Assembly (NCBI GenBank): GCA_965652025.1 | Contig: CBFGTM010000016.1 | Span: 1-58,588, forward strand | From: CAVVWJ01 sp965652025 | GTDB taxonomy: Bacteria > Gemmatimonadota > Gemmatimonadetes > Gemmatimonadales > GWC2-71-9 | DNA: 58,588 nucleotides | Direction of reading: 5' to 3' | In this document: positions 17,601 through 24,987 of the stretch, piece by piece | How positions within the stretch are numbered: the first letter of the stretch is position 1 | How the letters are laid out: each line of letters opens with the position of its first letter | Program-made: the position numbers and the translations under genes | Notes under the pieces: model-generated | Databases searched by the model: none | Seen by the model: only the letters and a program-made list of their open reading frames with translations | Told to the model about the DNA's origin: nothing

Positions 17601-20338
17601 ACCAGCTGCTCATGCTGCGCGCCACGGCGCGGGTGCACGTCTCCTGCCAGGGCCAGGCGTTGAGCCGGCTGCTGGCCACGGCGCTGCCCGATGAATCGCT
17701 GGACGAGGAGCTGGAGGAGATCTCGCCGCCACTCCGGGTTCCGGCTCGCAGCGACTCTCGGATGGCTCGGGTGGTGCGGAGGATTGGGGCGACGCTGCCG
17801 TCCGTGCTTTCGCCGCTAGCGTCCCCGACCGGTTCCCGGCCTTCCCGAACCCGGCCCGAGCTCGATGACGGCAGCTTGACGCTGGACAATGGCTACGGAG
17901 GTCTCGCCCCGGAGGGCGACTACCGCATCCGGGTAGCCGACGGACTGGTACCACCGGCCCCCTGGGCCAACGTCATCGCCAACCGCCATGGCGGGTTCAT
18001 TGTTACCGAGCGAGGGGGCGGATGCACCTGGGCGGAGAACAGCTACTTCTTCCGGCTCACGCCCTGGCATAACGATCCGGTCAGCGATCCGGCGAGCGAA
18101 GTGATCTACCTGCAGGACGAGAACACCGGCGAGCTGTGGAGTGCCACGCCGGGCCCGATCGGAGGAGATGCCTTCGCCGTCCGGCACGGCGCCGGCACCA
18201 GCTCGTTTGCTCACCACCACGACGAGATCGAGAGCCACCTGAGCCTGGGGCTGGCACCCGATGCTGCGGTCAAGCTGTCGTTGCTGCGGTTGACCAACCT
18301 GGGCTCGGAGACCCGCCAGCTCCGGCTTACCACTTACATGGAATGGACGCTCGGAGTGCTACGGGAACATACCCAGCATCAGGTGCACACTCGCTTCGAC
18401 CGCGAGCGCGAGCTGCTCCTGGCCACCAACTACTTCGATCCCAACTTCACCGGGTGGACTGCCTTTCACGTCATCAGCGAGCCGGTGAGTGCGTACACCG
18501 CGGGCCGCAGGGATTTCATCGGACGCAACCGCTCGGTGGCGGATCCGGCTGCGCTGCGAGACGGCGGCAACCTCTCGGGAATCACCGGGGCCGGGCACGA
18601 CCCCTGTGCCGCGCTCCAGGCGGCGATCGAGCTCAAGCCAGGCGAGACTCGGGAGATTGTCGTCCTCCTCGGCGCTGCCGAGAGCGAGCGGCGAGCGTGT
18701 GAGCTGGCGGAGCAATACCGCGACCCGGGCCGGGCCCGCGCGGCCATCGATCAGACCGTCGCCGGCTGGGACGAACGGCTCTCGGTGATCTCGGTACAAA
18801 CGCCCGAGCCCAGCTTCGATGCCATGCTCAACCGCTGGACCCTTTATCAGGCGCTCTCCTGCCGGATGTGGGGCCGCTCGGCGCTGTACCAGAGTAGCGG
18901 CGCGTACGGCTTTCGCGACCAGCTGCAGGATGTCATGGCGTTCGTCTACTCCGAGCCGGCGCTGGCGCGAGAGCACATCGTCCGGGCGGCCGGTCGGCAG
19001 TTCGTCGAGGGCGACGTTCAGCATTGGTGGCATCCTCACAGCGGACGAGGGGTGCGCACCCGCTTCTCCGACGATTTGGCCTGGCTGCCGTATGTGGTGG
19101 ACCACTACGTCCGGGTCACCGGTGATGCGTCGCTGCTGGACGAGGTGGTCCCGTTTCTGACCATGCGCCAGCTGCAACCCGAGGAGCACGAGATTTACGA
19201 CCAGCCGGAGGTGAGCTCAGAGAAGGCCACCATATACCAGCACTGCATCCGTGCGCTCCGGCGGGCCTGCACCACTGGCGAGCACGGGCTGCCGCTGATC
19301 GGCATCGGTGACTGGAACGATGGCATGAACCGGGTGGGCATCGGCGGCAAGGGGGAGAGCGTGTGGCTGGCCTGGTTTCTGGCCACCACCCTGCGCGCCG
19401 TCGCCGGTCTGGCCGAGACGCGAGGCGACGGAGGGACCGCGGCGGAATTCCGGCGTCAGGCCGAGCTGTATCTGCACGCGGTGGAACAGCACGGGTGGGA
19501 TGGAGAATGGTATCGCCGGGCCTACTTCGACGACGGAACTCCGATCGGGTCGCAGGAGAATCAGGAGTGTCGGATCGATTCCATCGCCCAGAGCTGGAGC
19601 GTGATAGCAGGCGGTCAGTCGGTCGGCCGGTCAGACCGCCGGACCGCCGCCATGAAGTCATTGGAGAAGCATCTGGTGGACAACAATGCCCGGCTGATCC
19701 GGTTGCTGACACCGCCCTTCGACAAGACCGAGCGAGATCCGGGGTATATCAAGGGCTACGTCCCGGGCGTGCGGGAGAACGGGGCGCAGTACACCCACGG
19801 GGCGCTCTGGGCCGTGCTGGCCACTGCGCTTCAGGGCAACGGCGACCGGGCGTTCGAGCTCTACCAGATGATTAACCCGCTCACCCACACCCGGACGCCG
19901 GAAGAGGTCGAGGCGTACAAGGTGGAGCCCTACGTGGTGGCCGCCGACGTGTACACCGCCGAGGGCCAGCTGGGCCGAGGGGGATGGACCTGGTATACCG
20001 GCTCGGCGAGCTGGATGTACCGGGTGGGACTGGAGGGAATCCTGGGCTTCACCAAACGGGGGAACCGCCTATTCATCCGACCCAGAGTCCCGACCTCCTG
20101 GTCGGAGTACCGAATCGAATACCGGCATGGAACGGCCCTCTACCAGATCGTGGTCGAGAACGAGACCGGCACCGCTTGGGGCGTAGAACCGGTCGAGGTG
20201 ACCATCGATGGAACCCTATCGGCCGACGGAGGCATCGAGCTGCTGGATGACGGGGTACCGCATCAGGTGAGGGTCCGTCGAGCCCAACGGGTGCCCGAGA
20301 GCGTGTCCGCCCTTCAGCGGGTCGAGGGCGAGGTCTGA
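11678..20338 (+). CDS. ndvB: Cyclic beta-1,2-glucan synthase (NdvB/Cgs type)
   Basis: At 2886 residues this matches the size of Brucella Cgs and Rhizobium NdvB. Order: N-terminal helical region, membrane helices (about 388-445), family 84 glycosyltransferase (YVITLDADTTLP near 595; RRKHRWIRGDWQ near 745), more membrane helices (about 790-980), a glucoamylase-like region (NWYDLVDLQVLEPAYVSTVD near 1075), and a C-terminal GH94 phosphorylase module with GFRDQLQDV (about 2410), HWWHPHSGRG and GIGDWNDGMN (about 2544). It should make cyclic beta-1,2-glucans from UDP-glucose for the periplasm. Start is uncertain: TTG 11678 is the first usual start codon, but homologous sequence continues upstream. 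Two low-complexity tracts interrupt linkers (residues about 1219-1228 and 2645-2657). Confidence 0.93.
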   Translation: MAERAQSLAATQRVSTKRRGRRRTPLLARLEQTRGILADAYQRLTDAADSGTSVGPAGEWLLDNYYVLQEHISEVRESLPIGYYRELPELAAGPLAGYPRVYELAITLISHTEGRIALDNVNGFVTAFQQIASLTIGELWAVPAMLRLGLIENVRRMALRTVRRIEELELADSAAARITSAREAGESTLDAELVRFLANPPLLTPTFISRFVQQLRQEAGALPALMRLEQWIAEEAMSAQEAATRTTERMAITQVVMANSITSLRAVGRMEWRSFVEAQSRIEAVLRSDPSGFYASMTFATRDSYRHSVERMAKRIRLAEETVAQRAVDLARIGLEQYPEDQRRAHVGYYLVDQGLPQLERQVGYSAAPGEAIDRWVRRHPNAVFVGGIILTTVLALAAVLWLGGAPARSIWPWVLLIGLLPAADIAVNLVNQLVTAFLEPRPLPKLDLHEHGVPPEYRTAVVIPTLFPSVEAVEESLENLEVQFLANREAHLHFALLSDFTDAGTETRDDDAAILEAAAAGVRALNTRYAAGREDAFYLFHRPRRWNPVEGVWMGWERKRGKLAQFNRFVLEGEERAFSVIVGDRDLLRSVRYVITLDADTTLPPDTAPALVGAMAHPLNRAVYDENLGRVVRGYGILQPRVGVSLPSSYRSVFASIHSGHPGVDPYTTAVSDVYQDLYGEGSFTGKGVYDVVAFERATRGRFPENTLLSHDLIEGNYARAGLATDVIVYDDYPSRYLTYTRRKHRWIRGDWQLLPWLRSRVPGPQGDEPNRLSMLSRWKIIDNLRRSTVELAQLAFLVAGWALFPGSPVRWTLLGIGAIAAPWIVSLLLALLRPPLDKSWRAYYAAVGRDLVTSIQQVALAIVFLPHQAWASADAIARTLWRLTVSRRHLLQWQTASQIERDTSSSVAAVWGHLWPAVALAAAILAAVVLRRAEAPAADWQYVVGVLPLVLAWLASPLIAKSLAAPALTRELRLGGEGRRQMQRYALLHWRFFDRFVGEATNWLAPDNFQENPKPVVAMRTSPTNIGLQLLATVSAQDLGFITLEDMSRRLELTFRTLERLRRQHGHFYNWYDLVDLQVLEPAYVSTVDSGNLAGHLIALRQSCLQLAEQSPLEGRVGRGLDVALQLAEERRRKLIPTHPATKPLQVARKTLAQSGRERPSLARLARVAEALRHYEAEIGGASLSGDAAEALTEWTSWSLRLIGSHQAWIEGLGSYEGPGTGDQGLAATTLREMASRSKAAADVLRRLEAIAERAYQYAMEMDFRFLFDNERELFTIGLAANTHTPDPSYYDLLASEARLASYLAVAKNDAPVDHWFRLGRTLTYAAGEPALVSWSGSMFEYLMPMLVMRSFPTTVLAQTTRGALLRQVAYGFERGVPWGVSESAYNLRDRYHTYQYRPFGVPDLALKRGLGRELVVAPYASLLAAMIDPQRALTNLRDLEKLGALGAYGFREALDYTRPDPDTSYALVEAYFAHHIGMSLVAMTNVLTNNAWQARFHADPIVRSAELLLHERVPRRLVVQQPQEVRPDEAMPEADVERPSVRELDTTDTAQPHIALLGHVPYTIMVSHCGAGYSRYEELAVSRWQADGTRDYTGQFCYLKDLSTGRVWSAAHQPVCAPADIYRALLATDRVTFHRVDGAIETSTEIAVVPEDSAEVRRVTITNNSGEPREVELTSYGEIVLAPPEADRVHPAFGNLFIETEWHGWCNAITATRRARSSKEKPLWCVHVVDGGRERIGPVSWETDRSKFIGRGRSTRDPVALEMDGSLSGSIGPVLDPIFALRTRVHLAPGRSESVAFTTLVAGSSERAFELADRYRDSHAAQRALDLAWTSSQVELREFNLTPGDAAVFQELAAYLLYGSPALRPGQAHLRRNRGSQHLLWGMGVSGDWPIILATIDSPDGLPTLRQVLAAHRYWRRRGMMIDLVVLNAHPPSYLQNLADQITAAIFSTSDPAFIDAPGGVFVRRQDLLNPDQLLMLRATARVHVSCQGQALSRLLATALPDESLDEELEEISPPLRVPARSDSRMARVVRRIGATLPSVLSPLASPTGSRPSRTRPELDDGSLTLDNGYGGLAPEGDYRIRVADGLVPPAPWANVIANRHGGFIVTERGGGCTWAENSYFFRLTPWHNDPVSDPASEVIYLQDENTGELWSATPGPIGGDAFAVRHGAGTSSFAHHHDEIESHLSLGLAPDAAVKLSLLRLTNLGSETRQLRLTTYMEWTLGVLREHTQHQVHTRFDRERELLLATNYFDPNFTGWTAFHVISEPVSAYTAGRRDFIGRNRSVADPAALRDGGNLSGITGAGHDPCAALQAAIELKPGETREIVVLLGAAESERRACELAEQYRDPGRARAAIDQTVAGWDERLSVISVQTPEPSFDAMLNRWTLYQALSCRMWGRSALYQSSGAYGFRDQLQDVMAFVYSEPALAREHIVRAAGRQFVEGDVQHWWHPHSGRGVRTRFSDDLAWLPYVVDHYVRVTGDASLLDEVVPFLTMRQLQPEEHEIYDQPEVSSEKATIYQHCIRALRRACTTGEHGLPLIGIGDWNDGMNRVGIGGKGESVWLAWFLATTLRAVAGLAETRGDGGTAAEFRRQAELYLHAVEQHGWDGEWYRRAYFDDGTPIGSQENQECRIDSIAQSWSVIAGGQSVGRSDRRTAAMKSLEKHLVDNNARLIRLLTPPFDKTERDPGYIKGYVPGVRENGAQYTHGALWAVLATALQGNGDRAFELYQMINPLTHTRTPEEVEAYKVEPYVVAADVYTAEGQLGRGGWTWYTGSASWMYRVGLEGILGFTKRGNRLFIRPRVPTSWSEYRIEYRHGTALYQIVVENETGTAWGVEPVEVTIDGTLSADGGIELLDDGVPHQVRVRRAQRVPESVSALQRVEGEV
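15333..15360. repeat. GGGACC low-complexity tract in ndvB-like gene
   Basis: Imperfect units GGGACCC, GGGACCG, GGGACCA, GGGACT in a row, translated as EGPGTGDQGL in a linker between the transferase and glucoamylase-like regions. Confidence 0.5.
19610..19648. repeat. CGGTCNG low-complexity tract in ndvB-like gene
   Basis: Imperfect repeats of GGTCGG/GGTCAG followed by the inverse ACCGCC, translated as GGQSVGRSDRR within the GH94 module. The same type of tract occurs twice in the aldolase gene (33150 and 33318). Confidence 0.55.
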
Positions 20339-22038
20339 CCGACCATTTGAATCCGTGGTAACACGATTCGCGACTCGGGGCCGATGCGGATCTCGCCGGC
20401 CCGCACGCTGTCGTTCTCGAACTCCTGGGCGCCGGTTTGGGGATTGACCGAGAAGAGGGGATAGAACTGCGGCGTGATGATCACCCGAAGACGATGGCCC
20501 TTGGCAAAGCGGTTCGCGGTCACCAGTCGATCCATTCGCAGGCGCACGGTCTCACCCGGCTTCACCAGCTTTCGCCCGGGCCCGCCGTCGCGGTAGCTCA
20601 CCCGCTGGAGGGCGGTGCCGGCGGTCGAGAGGTTCCAGGCGGTGCCGTCCGGAGCCACGTCGAAGAGCTGGACCCAGAGGTCGAAATCCGGCACGGTGCC
20701 CCTCACCGACAGGTCGACACCAACCCGCCCGTTGATTTCGAGTGGCGCAGCGAAGGGTTCGGTCTCGAACACTGCTACGCCCGGTCCAGCCTTCAGCGCC
20801 CGATAGTCGTGAGCGCCGAATTTCCCGTCGAAAGGATCGGTGACCGGGTGAGCCGGATCCGAACGGATGACGTGAGATACCAGGGAGGACGGAGAACGCT
20901 TGATTGGTGATCCCAGGTAGAAAGTATCCGGATGCAGGCCGGGTAGCGGCCACTGGTCCGACGTCCGCCATTCATTCGCTCCCATGACGAATACCCGTAC
21001 CCGCGGTTCAGCCGCCGAATCCCTCTTCCGCAGGTGCCGGTCCATCCAGCCGAGCACCAGCCCAGCGTAGTCGAGCGCCGCTGAGGGTCCGAAATCGCGG
21101 TCGCCCGCCTTGCTCCGATGCACGGCCGCGACACCGTGGGTCCAGGGCCCGAGCACCAGCGCGTCGCCCGCAGCCTGAAAGTTCTCCACCGCCCCACTCG
21201 GTCCATACGCCTCGTCGAACCAGCCGGAGAGGTTGAGCACCGCTGCATTCACCGCGCTAGAGCGGCCCTCGAGCCGGGTCCAACTCCACCAGGTATCGCC
21301 CGGAGGATGACGCATCCACTCGTAGTACCACGGCGCCACGCCCCTGAAGTCGGGTAGCGCGAGCAGGGGCCGGAAGCGCCGGGCCGTCGCTCCGTCCTGT
21401 TCCCACGACCGGCCCGCCTCCTCGTCGGTGCGAGGTCCGGCGACTCCGAGCCTGCGGCGAAGGTCGGGAGCGATGGTTAACCACGTCCAATCGAGCCAGG
21501 ACCCGTCCCAGACGCCCCCCTGATACCAGAAATTCTCGGGACGAGAGTACGTCATCGCCGGCACCATTGCCTTGAGCGAGGGCGGACGCTCGATGGCGGC
21601 GAGCCACTGGACCGCGCCGGGATAGGAGAGCCCGAAGGTGCCGACGGCACCGTTGGACCAGGGCTGGCGGGCGGCCCACTCGATAGTGTCGTAGCCGTCT
21701 TTGCCTTCCTGGCGATAGGGATCGAACACACCGCCCGAGCCGTAGCGGCCACGGACGTCCTGAACCAGGACAGCATAGCCTCGGCGTACCGCGGCGCCGA
21801 CTATCCCAGTGTCGCCCACAGTGTCGCCTGCCCCGTCGGTTCGATTATAGGGAGTGCGGTAGACCAGCACCGGAAACCGCCCGTCACCCGCCGGACGATA
21901 GAGATCGGCGCGGAGGATGACGCCGTCGCGCATGGGAACCGCGAGGCCGGTGTCGGTCTGAATCCGGGACTGCGCGGCGGGAGCTATAGCCGGCGCAAGG
22001 AGTGCCAGGCTCGCGGCGAGAACTGCCTGATGGATCAC
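20314..22038 (-). CDS. Secreted CocE/NonD family hydrolase (X-Pro dipeptidyl-peptidase-like)
   Basis: A protein of 574 residues from GTG at 22038, whose first bases overlap the TGA of the upstream MBL gene (GTGA). A signal peptide covers about 1-25 (LAASLALLAPAIAPAAQ). The S15-type hydrolase core shows the Ser nucleophile in GTFGLSYPG, Asp in GWFDEAYG and His in GPWTHG, the same order as in cocaine esterase; the C-terminal jelly-roll domain (VGVDLSVRGTVPDFDLWVQL) is present. It probably acts on esters or acyl-amino compounds. Its 3' end overlaps the glucan synthase gene by 25 bp in convergent orientation. The long open frame upstream of the GTG is non-coding. Confidence 0.88.
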   Translation of the reverse strand: MIHQAVLAASLALLAPAIAPAAQSRIQTDTGLAVPMRDGVILRADLYRPAGDGRFPVLVYRTPYNRTDGAGDTVGDTGIVGAAVRRGYAVLVQDVRGRYGSGGVFDPYRQEGKDGYDTIEWAARQPWSNGAVGTFGLSYPGAVQWLAAIERPPSLKAMVPAMTYSRPENFWYQGGVWDGSWLDWTWLTIAPDLRRRLGVAGPRTDEEAGRSWEQDGATARRFRPLLALPDFRGVAPWYYEWMRHPPGDTWWSWTRLEGRSSAVNAAVLNLSGWFDEAYGPSGAVENFQAAGDALVLGPWTHGVAAVHRSKAGDRDFGPSAALDYAGLVLGWMDRHLRKRDSAAEPRVRVFVMGANEWRTSDQWPLPGLHPDTFYLGSPIKRSPSSLVSHVIRSDPAHPVTDPFDGKFGAHDYRALKAGPGVAVFETEPFAAPLEINGRVGVDLSVRGTVPDFDLWVQLFDVAPDGTAWNLSTAGTALQRVSYRDGGPGRKLVKPGETVRLRMDRLVTANRFAKGHRLRVIITPQFYPLFSVNPQTGAQEFENDSVRAGEIRIGPESRIVLPRIQMVGQTSPSTR

Positions 22039-23015
22039 TGCGCCAACATCAGCGGATCGATGCCCTTCCGCGCATCGAAGGACGACCCCACAGCCGCCAC
22101 CACGGCTCGCTTCCGGCCCAGTGCCGCCAGCTCCCGGATCCGGTACACCGCTTCGATACCGGTGCAGTGCCCGCCGAGTAGGTAGCTGAGCTTGGCCTCT
22201 CGCAGCCGGCCGGCGGTCCAGGCCAGGGCCGAATCGGTGGCGGCGAAGAGATGCAGCCCGCCGATCAGGGCGTACACCGGCTCGGGGCCGAGAATCTTGC
22301 GGCCATACTCGACGGTGTTGATGGTGCCGGCGTGGCCACACCCGACGACCACGACCATCCCTCGATCGGTGTTGATGATCAGCGCCATGTCCTCGGGAAT
22401 GGAGTCGGCGACCAGACCGCCATTAGTCACCAGGCTTGCCGGCGGTCCCCAGTTCCGCTCCGGATGGGGACGAGGAATCGGACCGGTGAGCCAGATGCCG
22501 GGATAGATCTCCTCGGCCGAACGGTGCTCGACGAACGTTGCCCCGGAGGCCTCGATCTCTGACTTGAGAGCGATGGTGGGATTGGCCTCCCCCTGCTGGT
22601 TGGGCCGGCGGCGGCTGGAGAAGATCCCCGGCGCCACGTGGACCCGGGAGAGCGCGGCGGGTGTCTTGCCGGAGAGCTCCCGCCGCAGAGCAACCAGCCC
22701 GCCGGTGTGGTCGCCGTGATGATGACTGAGGATCACATCGGTGACACCGGAGAGATCGATGCCGAGCTCGCGGGCATTCTGCAGCACGGTCTCGGGGCGC
22801 ATGCCGGTGTCGAAGAGAATGCGCCGCCCGTCGGCTTCCACCAGTGCAGCGAAGCCCCACTCGCCGATTCCCTCCTCGGCGAGCATGGTCGAGAGGGTGA
22901 TGACCTTGAGGGATTTGACCCGGTATCCCGATCGGTGAGGGACGGTGGGACCGCCAGTCGCTCCGGTGCTGAGAACGACCGCTATCGCCAGGTAGAAAAC
23001 CCGGGAGCCTCGCAT
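22035..23015 (-). CDS. Exported MBL-fold metallo-hydrolase
   Basis: A 326-residue metallo-beta-lactamase-fold protein with a signal peptide (about 1-22). The metal motif HHHGDH occurs in VILSHHHGDHTGG, further ligands lie in VGCGHAGTIN and GGHCTG. The block VEADGRRILFDTG and overall order match the family that includes dihydropterin-ribofuranosyl-aminobenzene-phosphate synthase-like hydrolases. The substrate is unknown. It is the first gene of a two-gene operon with the CocE-like hydrolase, coupled through a GTGA overlap. Confidence 0.87.
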   Translation of the reverse strand: MRGSRVFYLAIAVVLSTGATGGPTVPHRSGYRVKSLKVITLSTMLAEEGIGEWGFAALVEADGRRILFDTGMRPETVLQNARELGIDLSGVTDVILSHHHGDHTGGLVALRRELSGKTPAALSRVHVAPGIFSSRRRPNQQGEANPTIALKSEIEASGATFVEHRSAEEIYPGIWLTGPIPRPHPERNWGPPASLVTNGGLVADSIPEDMALIINTDRGMVVVVGCGHAGTINTVEYGRKILGPEPVYALIGGLHLFAATDSALAWTAGRLREAKLSYLLGGHCTGIEAVYRIRELAALGRKRAVVAAVGSSFDARKGIDPLMLAQ

Positions 23016-23055
23016 GAGCCCTCCTTGGCTGGCTTAACCTTATCGCCTGGAGCTA

Positions 23056-23086
23056 GTCATTGCGAGGGCGTAGCCCGAAGCAATCC
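23056..23086. repeat. Dispersed palindromic repeat, copy C
   Basis: GTCATTGCGAGGGCGTAGCCC followed by GAAGCAATCC. It is in inverted orientation to copy D 17 bp away, so the pair forms one larger palindrome between two minus-strand genes. Confidence 0.85.
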
Positions 23087-23102
23087 AGTGGTTTCATGTC
23101 CT

Positions 23103-23137
23103 GGATTACTTCAGGCGGTTCGCGCCCTCGCAATGAC
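23103..23137. repeat. Dispersed palindromic repeat, copy D
   Basis: GGATTACTTCAGGCG then CGCCCTCGCAATGAC: same family as copy C, in opposite orientation and slightly diverged in the left arm. Confidence 0.8.
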
Positions 23138-23141
23138 TGGG

Positions 23142-23459
23142 CTACTGGTGCGAACCGGGCAGAGAGCTCAGATCCGGGAAGGAGTCAACCGGTGCAGGAA
23201 GGGTGTAGTAGGTCCAGCCCTCAGTCGCGCTGTAGTAGCGCTGATGATTAGGATCGGATTCGGGGCTGCCTGGGGTGCTGTCCAGGCTAGTGCTGTCCGA
23301 AGAACCGTAGCTGTGGTAAGGCTGGGGATTCGAGGTGGAGTCTTCAAGACCCTCCACGTAGATCCGGCTCTGTCCCACATACGCCGGCACGTAGGTCAGG
23401 GCCAAGGCCGTTAGCGAGAGCGTTACCGTGAATGAGAAAACCAGGCCCAAAATCCGCAT
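23142..23459 (-). CDS. Small exported protein of unknown function
   Basis: A protein of 105 residues from ATG at 23459, chosen because GGGGGA lies 9 nt upstream; an ATG six bases earlier is also possible. A hydrophobic N-terminal helix (about 3-24, ILGLVFSFTVTLSLTALAL) is followed by a Ser/Asp/Pro-rich tail (SSDSTSLDSTPGSPESDP) and a Tyr-rich end. It could be a membrane-anchored periplasmic protein. I do not recognise a family. The longer open frame upstream overlaps the start of the divergent gene and is not coding. Confidence 0.55.
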   Translation of the reverse strand: MRILGLVFSFTVTLSLTALALTYVPAYVGQSRIYVEGLEDSTSNPQPYHSYGSSDSTSLDSTPGSPESDPNHQRYYSATEGWTYYTLPAPVDSFPDLSSLPGSHQ

Positions 23460-23540
23460 TACCATATCCCCCAAAGCTTTGCCCCCAGGGTAATCCGGGG
23501 GAGTCAAGCGAGCGTCAAGACCACATGTATCTTGCGGTGT

Positions 23541-24350
23541 ATGAATACCATAGCCGAAAAACGCAGAACCTTCCGTGAGCTGCACCACTCCGGCTGTTTC
23601 GTGATCCCCAATCCCTGGGATCTGGGCAGTGCCCGCACCCTGGCCCGGTTGGGCTTCCCCGCGCTCGCCACCACCAGCTCCGGATTCGCCTCGTCGCTGG
23701 GCCGGCGTGATCACCGGATCACCCTGGGCGAGGCGCTGGCCCACATCCAGACCATCGCGGCCGGAGTGGAGGTGCCGGTGAACGCCGACTTCGAGGGCGG
23801 TTTCGCGGTCGAGCCGGCCGGCGTCGCGGCCAACGTGACCGCCGCGACCGCCACCGAGATCTCCGGAATCTCGATCGAGGATTCGACCGGTGACCCTGCC
23901 AGGCCGCTCTTCGACTTCGAGCTCTCGGTCGAGCGGATCCGGGCCGCCCGCCGAGCGATCGACCGGAGCGGGACTGGGATCCTGCTCACCGGCCGGTCCG
24001 AGGGGTTCATCGTCGGACGGCCGGACCTGGCCGAGACCATCCGGCGGCTCACCGCGTACGCCGGAGCCGGCGCCGACTGTCTCTTTGCGCCGGGGATCCG
24101 CAGCCGGGAGGAGATTTCGACTGTAGTCCGGGCGGTGTCGCCCAAGCCGGTCAACGTGCTGGTCGGGGGCGACTTCACCACGGTGGCGGAGCTGGCTGCA
24201 TTGGGAGTGCGAAGAATCAGCGTGGGCGGGGCGCTGGCTCGGACGGCATGGACCGGCTTTCTCCAGGCGGCCAACGAGATCGCGAGCAAGGGGACGTTCA
24301 CCGAGCTGGCTCGGGCCGTGAGCTTCGACGAGATCAACCGATCGTTCTAA
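23541..24350 (+). CDS. Isocitrate lyase/PEP mutase superfamily enzyme
   Basis: A 269-residue TIM-barrel protein. NPWDLGSARTLARLGFPALATTS at the N-terminus, the metal-binding acid pair in VNADFEGGF (Asp83, Glu85) and GISIEDSTG are signature segments of the PEP mutase/ICL-like group, which cleaves or rearranges C-C and P-C bonds of 2-oxo acids (oxaloacetate decarboxylase, methylisocitrate lyase-like, phosphonopyruvate hydrolase). The exact substrate cannot be told from sequence alone. ATG 23541 is preferred over a TTG at 23532. It is monocistronic and followed by a hairpin. Confidence 0.87.
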   Translation: MNTIAEKRRTFRELHHSGCFVIPNPWDLGSARTLARLGFPALATTSSGFASSLGRRDHRITLGEALAHIQTIAAGVEVPVNADFEGGFAVEPAGVAANVTAATATEISGISIEDSTGDPARPLFDFELSVERIRAARRAIDRSGTGILLTGRSEGFIVGRPDLAETIRRLTAYAGAGADCLFAPGIRSREEISTVVRAVSPKPVNVLVGGDFTTVAELAALGVRRISVGGALARTAWTGFLQAANEIASKGTFTELARAVSFDEINRSF

Positions 24351-24363
24351 GAGCGCAAAGTGA

Positions 24364-24406
24364 GAGAGCCGGACGATCTGGTCGCCCGGCTCTCGTGTTG
24401 TTCTCC
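24364..24406 (+). terminator. Terminator after the PEP-mutase-family gene
   Basis: A perfect 9-bp stem GAGAGCCGG / CCGGCTCTC with a 13-nt loop, followed by GTGTTGTTCTCC, 13 bp after the stop codon. Confidence 0.6.
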
Positions 24407-24421
24407 TACGATCTGGCGAGA

Positions 24422-24742
24422 CTAGCGGACTCCGACCCCCGACTCCTTCAGCAGCAGCAGGTCGCCCTCCATCACCTCAGGCTTGCTGAACTGATCCTTG
24501 AGGGGATCCTTCGACACGAACTCCGCCGCCTTACGGGTGGATTCGGTCGCCCCCTGGCGGTCCTCGAAAATGCTGATGGAGAGGAGCTCCTTGTTGCCCG
24601 TGCTCAGGACAGCGTAGGTGTGGAAGCCGCGGATGTCCTGAATAGTGGGGACGAACTTTTCCTCGATTCGACGCTTGAATTCGTCCACGGTCTGCTGGGT
24701 CACTCCGGCTTTGGTTGAGTACCGCCGAATGGTCGCGTACAT
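24422..24742 (-). CDS. ABM-like (dimeric alpha-beta barrel) small protein
   Basis: A protein of 106 residues from ATG at 24742, supported by GGAGGAAGCC just upstream. MYATIRRYS, VPTIQDIRGFHTYAVL and LLSISIFEDRQGATES match the antibiotic-biosynthesis-monooxygenase-like/ferredoxin-fold group of stress and small-molecule enzymes. No cofactor site is obvious and the function is unknown. A further 17 codons upstream are open but lack a ribosome site. Confidence 0.72.
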   Translation of the reverse strand: MYATIRRYSTKAGVTQQTVDEFKRRIEEKFVPTIQDIRGFHTYAVLSTGNKELLSISIFEDRQGATESTRKAAEFVSKDPLKDQFSKPEVMEGDLLLLKESGVGVR

Positions 24743-24845
24743 GGCTTCCTCCGCTTCAAACGTTGTCAACCAAGTGAATAGGACGAGCTGCACCCTTCCC
24801 TCCTTCCCCGGCAGCTCCCTAGTCGGCCCATCGCCGACGATGTGG

Positions 24846-24888
24846 AAAAATCAAAAACCGGCGGAGCAGGAGCACGCTCAGCCGGTTT
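24846..24888 (-). terminator. Terminator of the lipid-glycosylation operon
   Basis: On the minus strand AACCGGC, an 18-nt loop, GCCGGTT, then TTTTTGATTTTTC. It lies about 100 bp past the stop of the GT39 gene. Confidence 0.7.
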
Positions 24889-24987
24889 CGCGATTTGCTC
24901 CACCCCGCGCGTGGGCGACCAGCATACTGCGCGAGGCTTCGTCGCATCTGAGGGAGAACCCTCAGGATAAAAAGGTGGCTCCGAGTG

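Noticed and set aside
15374..17638. Long open frame (754 codons) on the minus strand opposite the glucan synthase gene
   Set aside because: It mirrors codon positions of the sense gene, has no family motif, and the sense frame is clearly the real protein.
22039..22341. Upstream extension of the CocE-like frame
   Set aside because: It lies within the MBL-hydrolase gene; the GTGA overlap and signal peptide define the start at 22038.
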